Shown here: positions 6,157 through 10,297 of the stretch, in pieces
How the letters are laid out: every line of letters starts with the position of its first letter
Numbering within the stretch: the first letter of the stretch is position 1
Assembly: GCA_027056615.1 (NCBI GenBank)
Contig: JALUKJ010000219.1
Location: 1 to 10,297, forward strand
DNA from: Campylobacteraceae bacterium
GTDB taxonomy: Bacteria > Campylobacterota > Campylobacteria > Campylobacterales > Sulfurovaceae
DNA: 10,297 nucleotides
Reading direction: 5' to 3'
Program-made: the position numbers and the translations under genes
The notes under the pieces: model-generated
What the model saw: only the letters and a program-made list of their open reading frames with translations
Told to the model about the DNA's origin: nothing
Database searches by the model: none

Positions 6157-8622
6157 TTAGATAGTAGGAAGCTCTATATTCCCCGTATCTCTAGTGTCTA
6201 CATTTCCATCTTGTTCAAAAACAACTTCAAAAGGTGCATCTCCTTTATGAGCATCAACAAAGCGAGTAAAACGTTTTTGAAACAGTAACCGTACTGTTCC
6301 TGTTGGTCCATTTCTATGTTTTCCAATAATAAGTTCCGTATCCTCTTCAGGCTTATTTTGAAACTTGTTCTCATACTCTTTACCATCTGCCTTGGCTTTC
6401 ATCTCTTTCTCTTTTTCTGCTGCTTCACGATAGACATCATCACGATATACGAACATTACTATGTCTGCATCTTGCTCTATTGAGCCACTTTCTCTCAAAT
6501 CCGACAACATAGGACGCTTATTATCCCTACTCTCAACCCCACGGTTTAGCTGTGAAAGAGCAATAATTGGCATCTGCAACTCTCTAGCTAACTGCTTAAG
6601 CCCCCTAGATATTTCAGAGATAACCTGCTGTCGCCCCTCAGAGCTATCACCAGACATCAACTGCAAATAGTCAATAATTGCCATGCTTATTTCGGGATGT
6701 TTAGCTTTGAGTTTTCTAAGTTTAGAACGAACATGGTGAATGGTTGCTACCCCACCATCATCAACAAAGAGTTTTCTCTTTGCCATTCTATCAGCAGAAC
6801 GTGATAAATTAGTCCACTGCTCATCTGTCAAATCCCCAACTCTAAGTTTTTGAAGAGGAATAGAGGTTTCAGTAGAGAGAAGCCTAAGCATCAACTGCTC
6901 TGCTGGCATTTCTAGTGAAAAGAAAGCAATGCCCTCACCTCTTTCTATGGCTTTTTGGGTCATGTTTAAGACCAAAGAAGTGTTATGTGTAACGGTCATA
7001 TCTTCTAGTAAAAAGAGTCTGTTTCCATCTATTTCAAACCCATAGTAATCATCTATTTTATCAAACTCTACTTTTATACCTGTGTGTTGATGATTACGAT
7101 TAGAAGCTGATGGACGAGCCTGTTTTCTTGCTATTTTTGTAGGTATCTCATCTAAATTTCCAACAATTCTTACCCTATAGACTTCACACTCATATCCAAT
7201 ACTTTTAATTCTTGCCATTTTTGATTTAAACGAACTTTTAAACCCTAAACTATCTGCTAAAAATTTAATCTGCTCTGCTAATAGCTTTAATTTTTGTGTA
7301 ATCTCCATTACATGAAATTTATCATCATAATAACCATCACTATCAAGTAATCCTGCTAAAAGCTCTAAACGGTTTTTACGACTATTAATTAAATAGTGCT
7401 GAGGAATATGTTTGTTATCTGAAAGATTTAATTGCTTAATATTTTCTTCTAAAGAAGAATCTTTAGAGTTTTCATCTCTATGTAATTTATATCTTTTGTG
7501 AGCAGGATTTTTATTTAAAATCCCTATAGTTAATGGAATATCTAAACTATGAGACAAATCTTTTAAATAAATATCTATCTCTTTATCTGTACTTGTAATT
7601 TGTGCAGAATTAGAATTTCCATCACCAAGCCATAACCCTAAAAAATAAGGCTCTATTTCTAACTTTTTTTCAGTAAAATCAACAGCTACAGAGTAGCCTT
7701 TATAATTTGTTTTAAATTTATTAGACTTCTTTACATAGTCTTCTACAGAAATATTTAAAACATCTCCATGTTTATGTTTTCCCTCATTTCGTGAACGTTT
7801 AAGTGATAAAATATGCGATTTATTAACCCTATAATCTATCCCTTTATTTTGACGAATCCAATACATCTCTTCACGCCCACGAGCTAAAGAGAGAACTTTT
7901 CTCGGAGTTGAATCATTACCCATTAGTAACTCTCCAACTTCAATATCTTCCACCTTTTTAAGCTCTCCAGAGTACATTAAAACCTTTGTACCAAATCCAA
8001 AGCATTTTCCCATAGCTGGCCGAGCAGCAATAATTATCAAGTCACCCTTACCAAACCCTTGTGTATGGTCATTCAAATTATGAAACCCTGTATCGACTCC
8101 AAGTAGTTTTGCATTACCTATAGCCTTTAGACGATTAATCTCTTCTATCATCGCTAAAGTTATCTCTTTGGACTCTCTAAAGTCATCACTTGTTGAGTTT
8201 TGGGTAATCTCATAGAGCTTTTTTTCTACAAGGTTCATTACCTCTTCGGTAGGAAGGTTATCTTCTATGGTAACTTTTTTAATGGTCGTTGCTAAGGTTG
8301 CTAAAGCACGTTTAGTAGAACGAGACTTAATCTCTTCAATATAAGCATCAGTATTAGAGATAGGGTTAGCAGCCAAAATATCTAAAAGAGCTACCTCATC
8401 ATAATTATTTGTACCACTAAGTTTAGTCTTTAAAAACTCCTCATCAATGGGTTTATCCTCTTTTGAGAGTTCCTCCATTGCCACAAAGATATGCTGATGA
8501 AAAGGCAGATAAAAATCATGTGGCTTAAGCTTAGCAGCAATCTCTTCAAAAGTTTTTGGGTCGAACATAATAGCTGAAAGAACTGCCCTTTCAATATTTA
8601 AGTTATACATATTTTCACTCAT
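6157..8622 (-). CDS. dnaB: Replicative DNA helicase DnaB precursor with intein in the P-loop
   Basis: Hexameric helicase that unwinds DNA at the replication fork. The precursor has 821 residues; removing the intein (207-547) leaves 480, the normal DnaB length. N-extein (1-206): the helical N-terminal domain opening with NLNIERAVLSAIMFDP, a linker, then GVDTGFHNLNDHTQGFGKGDL leading to the Walker A start, RPAMGK. C-extein (548-821): it resumes with T-S to complete GKTS, then FFSLEMP with the catalytic Glu571, Walker B in SMAIIDYLQLM (D651), IALSQLNRGVESR, LRESGSIEQDADIV, and IIGKHRNGPTG with the likely arginine finger R770. All motifs are intact, so spliced DnaB should work. Unspliced protein has a split ATP site and should be inactive. 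No cysteine occurs in the exteins. It lies 49 nt after ispG and 9 nt before comEC. MSENMYNL is chosen as start; Met5 is possible. Confidence 0.96.
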   Translation of the reverse strand: MSENMYNLNIERAVLSAIMFDPKTFEEIAAKLKPHDFYLPFHQHIFVAMEELSKEDKPIDEEFLKTKLSGTNNYDEVALLDILAANPISNTDAYIEEIKSRSTKRALATLATTIKKVTIEDNLPTEEVMNLVEKKLYEITQNSTSDDFRESKEITLAMIEEINRLKAIGNAKLLGVDTGFHNLNDHTQGFGKGDLIIIAARPAMGKCFGFGTKVLMYSGELKKVEDIEVGELLMGNDSTPRKVLSLARGREEMYWIRQNKGIDYRVNKSHILSLKRSRNEGKHKHGDVLNISVEDYVKKSNKFKTNYKGYSVAVDFTEKKLEIEPYFLGLWLGDGNSNSAQITSTDKEIDIYLKDLSHSLDIPLTIGILNKNPAHKRYKLHRDENSKDSSLEENIKQLNLSDNKHIPQHYLINSRKNRLELLAGLLDSDGYYDDKFHVMEITQKLKLLAEQIKFLADSLGFKSSFKSKMARIKSIGYECEVYRVRIVGNLDEIPTKIARKQARPSASNRNHQHTGIKVEFDKIDDYYGFEIDGNRLFLLEDMTVTHNTSLVLNMTQKAIERGEGIAFFSLEMPAEQLMLRLLSTETSIPLQKLRVGDLTDEQWTNLSRSADRMAKRKLFVDDGGVATIHHVRSKLRKLKAKHPEISMAIIDYLQLMSGDSSEGRQQVISEISRGLKQLARELQMPIIALSQLNRGVESRDNKRPMLSDLRESGSIEQDADIVMFVYRDDVYREAAEKEKEMKAKADGKEYENKFQNKPEEDTELIIGKHRNGPTGTVRLLFQKRFTRFVDAHKGDAPFEVVFEQDGNVDTRDTGNIELPTI
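6982..8004 (-). mobile_element. Full-length intein with LAGLIDADG homing endonuclease, in dnaB
   Basis: In-frame 341-codon protein-splicing element, DnaB residues 207-547. Splicing block A: Cys207 begins CFGFGTKVLM, followed by VEDIEVGELLMG. Block B: YRVNKSHILSL with His270; the usual Thr three residues before this His is Asn267. Endonuclease: FLGLWLGDG (327-335, Asp334) and LLAGLLDSDG (421-430, Asp429), the two LAGLIDADG motifs with their acidic residues. Blocks F and G: YYGFEIDGNRLFLLED then TVTHN, with penultimate His546 and terminal Asn547; the +1 extein residue is Thr548. Every residue needed for N-S shift, Asn cyclisation and DNA cutting appears present. The insertion point is between Lys and Thr of the Walker A GK-T. 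G+C counted in four sampled 60-base lines is 23-33%, against 38-42% in two lines of helicase DNA. Confidence 0.96.
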
Positions 8623-8671
8623 TACTATCTACCCCATTCCAATAAAATTATTATATTCTTTTTTACTACCA

Positions 8672-9733
8672 TTAATTCTGCTTAGAAGCAAAATCCTCAA
8701 CCTCTTGCACAAATCTATCTACCAACTCATTTTCAGGAAGCCGTGCTACTACTTCACCTTTAACCATAACAAGCCCTGACTCTTTACCATAAGCAATGGC
8801 AACATCTGCATGTTTTGCTTCACCAATGGCATTTACCACACACCCCATTACCGACACATCCATAGGAGTTTTAATATGAGCTGTTCTTTTTTCTACCTCT
8901 GCTACAGCACTTACTAAGTCTGCCTCTATTCGACCACATGTTGGACAAGAGATAATATTTAAGCCATCTTTAACACGTCCAGAATCTTTTAATATGGCTT
9001 TTCCAACTTTTATCTCCTCTTCAAGTTCACCTGTAATAGAGATTCTCATGGTATCACCAATGCCATCAAGCAACAATGCTCCAAGACCAATAGATGACTT
9101 AACTGTTGCATGAAAGATAGTTCCTGCTTCGGTTACACCCAAATGAAATGGGTAGTGGTTTTTAGGTCTCAACATTCTATAAGCATCTACGGTTCGTTCA
9201 ACATCAGAAGCTTTTAAAGAGACTTTAATGTCTGTAAAACCTAAATCTTCTAAAAACTTAATATTGTACTCTGCACTTGCTACCATACCCTTGGCTGTTG
9301 CTCCATATCTATCATCAAACTCTTTTTCAAGTGACCCTGAATTAACCCCAATACGAATTGGTAAATTTCTCTCTTTACACGCTTTGACAATCTCTTTTAT
9401 ACGACTCTTCTCTCCAATATTCCCTGGGTTAAAACGAATAGCATCAACCCACTTTGCAGCTTCGAGAGCCAATCTATAGTTAAAGTGAATATCAGCAATA
9501 AGTGGTAGAGAAATCTGCTCTTTAATATTCTTAAGTGCCAAAGCATCTTCCATTTTAGGAACAGCCACACGCACCATATCAGCCCCTGCAAAGTGCAAAC
9601 GGTTTATCTGCTCTACTGTTGCTTCTACATTATTGGTATCTGAATAAGTCATAGACTGTACGGAGATAGGAGCATCGCCACCTACGGCTACATCTCCTAC
9701 ATAGATTTTTTTTGTTGGGATTCTTTCTATCAT
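8672..9733 (-). CDS. ispG: 4-hydroxy-3-methylbut-2-enyl diphosphate synthase (flavodoxin/ferredoxin)
   Basis: Penultimate enzyme of the MEP isoprenoid pathway (also called GcpE): it reductively opens methylerythritol cyclodiphosphate to HMBPP in the cytoplasm using a [4Fe-4S] cluster. The protein has 353 residues, the usual size for the short bacterial form. The TIM-barrel part opens with [12 protein letters not shown] and continues through [34 protein letters not shown] and HLGVTEAG. The C-terminal cluster domain supplies the ligands Cys263 and Cys266 (SCPTCGR), Cys298 (MGCVVN) and Glu305 (GEAKHAD). An AGGAAG lies 5-10 nt before the ATG. It precedes dnaB by 49 nt and may share its transcript. 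The palindromic repeat region lies directly upstream, between it and priA. Confidence 0.97.
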   Translation of the reverse strand: MIERIPTKKIYVGDVAVGGDAPISVQSMTYSDTNNVEATVEQINRLHFAGADMVRVAVPKMEDALALKNIKEQISLPLIADIHFNYRLALEAAKWVDAIRFNPGNIGEKSRIKEIVKACKERNLPIRIGVNSGSLEKEFDDRYGATAKGMVASAEYNIKFLEDLGFTDIKVSLKASDVERTVDAYRMLRPKNHYPFHLGVTEAGTIFHATVKSSIGLGALLLDGIGDTMRISITGELEEEIKVGKAILKDSGRVKDGLNIISCPTCGRIEADLVSAVAEVEKRTAHIKTPMDVSVMGCVVNAIGEAKHADVAIAYGKESGLVMVKGEVVARLPENELVDRFVQEVEDFASKQN

Positions 9734-9762
9734 ATTTTCTTCCTATTATTAGCTGTTAGTTG

Positions 9763-9802
9763 TAGCTCGTTCCCATCCGTCCTCGGTGGGAATGCATACG
9801 AG
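9763..9802 (+). repeat. Single REP-like palindrome (unit 0)
   Basis: A 40-bp imperfect palindrome starting TAGCTCGTTCCCA and ending TGGGAATGCATACGAGA. The six-base stem TTCCCA/TGGGAA (9770-9775/9787-9792) sits inside an outer CTCGT/ACGAG pairing (9766-9770 alternative/9798-9802). The loop carries CGTCCTCG, the reverse complement of the loop region in the right-hand palindrome of the two following elements, so it is a solo, flipped relative of that palindrome. It lies 30 bp upstream of the ispG start. Confidence 0.75.
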
Positions 9803-9813
9803 ATTTTTTATTT

Positions 9814-9924
9814 TTTTAGCTCGTTCCAAAGCTCCAGCTTTGGAATGCCTATAGGAGAAGCAACAACAAGATAAAGCTATTGTAATTCCTATATGCATTC
9901 CCAACGAGGACGTTGGGAACGAGA
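9814..9924 (+). repeat. Two-palindrome REP-like element, copy 1 (111 bp)
   Basis: Two hairpins face each other. The left one is a perfect 10-bp stem, TTCCAAAGCT-CC-AGCTTTGGAA (9824-9845). The right one is a perfect 9-bp stem, TTCCCAACG-AGGA-CGTTGGGAA (9898-9919). The flanks make the whole unit an inverted repeat: outer CTCGTTCC (9820-9827) against GGAACGAG (9916-9923), and an inner 15-base pair of arms (9842-9856 against 9887-9901) matching at 14 of 15 positions. About 30 bp of non-palindromic DNA lies in the centre. The design resembles a BIME or a small MITE. No transposase gene is present nearby, so it would be moved in trans, if at all. Confidence 0.85.
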
Positions 9925-9935
9925 ATGAGTTCAAA

Positions 9936-10046
9936 TTTTAGCTCGTTCCAAAGCTCCAGCTTTGGAATGCCCATAGGAGAAACAATAACAAAATAAAGCT
10001 ATTGTAATTCCAATATGCGTTCCCAACGAGGACGTTGGGAACGAGA
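9936..10046 (+). repeat. Two-palindrome REP-like element, copy 2 (111 bp)
   Basis: Direct repeat of copy 1 at an offset of 122 bp, separated from it by 11 bp. Aligned base by base it has 6 differences in 111 (about 95% identity) and no gaps. Both hairpin stems are unchanged (9946-9967 and 10020-10041); all six differences fall in the inner arms and centre. As a result the inner arms pair less well than in copy 1 (about 11 of 15). It begins 40 bp after the stop of priA in the direction of transcription. Confidence 0.85.
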
Positions 10047-10085
10047 GTAAGAACTTTGAAATTGTAGCAAAATTAAAAAAAATTC

Positions 10086-10297
10086 TTATGAAAATTCCAC
10101 AGGGTCCATATCAATCTCTATCAAAGGATTATTAACAGCATGTAAAGCCTTAAGCAAAACCGAACGCTTTTTACAACGCAACAAAATATTAAAACGAAAC
10201 TTATTTGCAATACGTTCAATAGGAGCTTTTCCATGTCCCACAATCTCAATATCTTTAAACTCTTTTAGTTTTGTAACGGTATCAAGTGTTGTTTTAG
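10086..10297 (-). CDS. priA: Primosomal protein N' (PriA helicase), C-terminal end, partial
   Basis: Translating the minus strand from the window edge gives 70 codons ending at TAA (10086-10088). The peptide contains GHGKAPIERIANKFRFNILL, then a basic stretch RCKKR, and ends IEIDMDPVEFS. This matches the end of PriA: the (G)P-x-APIxRxxxxYRxxxLL region and the terminal (I/V)D(V/M)DP. PriA is the 3'-5' superfamily 2 helicase that reloads the replisome at stalled forks, ultimately recruiting DnaB. The usual GPxxAPI reads GHGKAPI here. The start and helicase domains lie outside the window. It runs in the same direction as ispG and dnaB, but about 350 bp of palindromic repeats separates it from ispG. 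Identification rests on a short tail, hence moderate certainty. Confidence 0.78.
   Translation of the reverse strand, partial: KTTLDTVTKLKEFKDIEIVGHGKAPIERIANKFRFNILLRCKKRSVLLKALHAVNNPLIEIDMDPVEFS

Noticed and set aside
6157..8622. DnaB insertion as a second protein domain or an assembly chimera
   Set aside because: The insert begins and ends with canonical intein splice residues, keeps the frame, and its removal restores a perfect Walker A and a normal 480-residue DnaB.
9803..9818. Palindrome followed by T-runs (9770-9818) as a plus-strand terminator
   Set aside because: It has the look of a terminator on the plus strand, but no plus-strand gene lies upstream; both flanking genes are on the minus strand, where the T-runs become A-runs ahead of the hairpin.
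9749..9934. 61-codon minus-strand open frame upstream of ispG
   Set aside because: It lies entirely within the palindromic repeats and adjoining low-complexity DNA, has no recognisable domain, and would be a typical repeat-derived false gene.
9763..10046. Repeat cluster as a CRISPR array
   Set aside because: There are only two long copies, they are two-palindrome units of 111 bp with an 11-bp separation, and there are no regular spacers and no cas genes. The pattern fits REP/BIME elements instead.

Overview
The window is AT-rich (roughly one third G+C by eye) and most likely comes from a member of the Campylobacterota (Epsilonproteobacteria), probably a Sulfurimonas- or Sulfurovum-like sulfur oxidiser. 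That placement is inferred from gene content: a short ComEC without its C-terminal hydrolase domain directly behind dnaB, an SH3b/NlpC-P60 hydrolase of a type common in this phylum, a bacterial-type IspG, and promoters with a good TATAAT but no clear -35 box. No rRNA, tRNA or CRISPR array was seen.

Left part (1-4151): after a possible gene tail (1-68) comes a periplasmic SH3b/NlpC-P60 cell-wall hydrolase (+), which converges on and overlaps by 24 bp a PP2A/ApaH-like metallophosphoesterase (-). Next are a YkuD-fold L,D-transpeptidase lipoprotein (-) and a small SAM-dependent methyltransferase with an N-terminal zinc-ribbon-like cysteine cluster (-). Divergent from the methyltransferase is a 95-residue secreted, cysteine-rich protein of unknown function (+). 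A hairpin at 4161-4180 separates it from the next block. Two of these proteins (NlpC/P60 and YkuD) act on peptidoglycan.

Right part (4197-10297) is a minus-strand run in the transcription order priA (partial) - ispG - dnaB - comEC - rhomboid protease. It covers replication restart, isoprenoid synthesis, the replicative helicase, DNA uptake and intramembrane proteolysis. Spacing is tight from dnaB to the rhomboid gene (9 and 4 nt). It is broken between priA and ispG by about 350 bp holding five related REP-like palindromes, four of them arranged as two 111-bp two-palindrome elements 95% identical to each other.

The standout feature is a full-length intein of 341 residues inside DnaB. It sits exactly in the Walker A ATP-binding loop, between the Lys and the Thr of the GK-T motif. 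It has intact splice-junction residues (Cys1, His-Asn end, +1 Thr) and two intact LAGLIDADG motifs, so an essential replication protein here depends on protein splicing. The only two cysteines in the 821-residue precursor both lie in the intein, and the mature helicase has none. The intein DNA is clearly more AT-rich than the flanking helicase DNA in the lines counted, which fits acquisition by homing.
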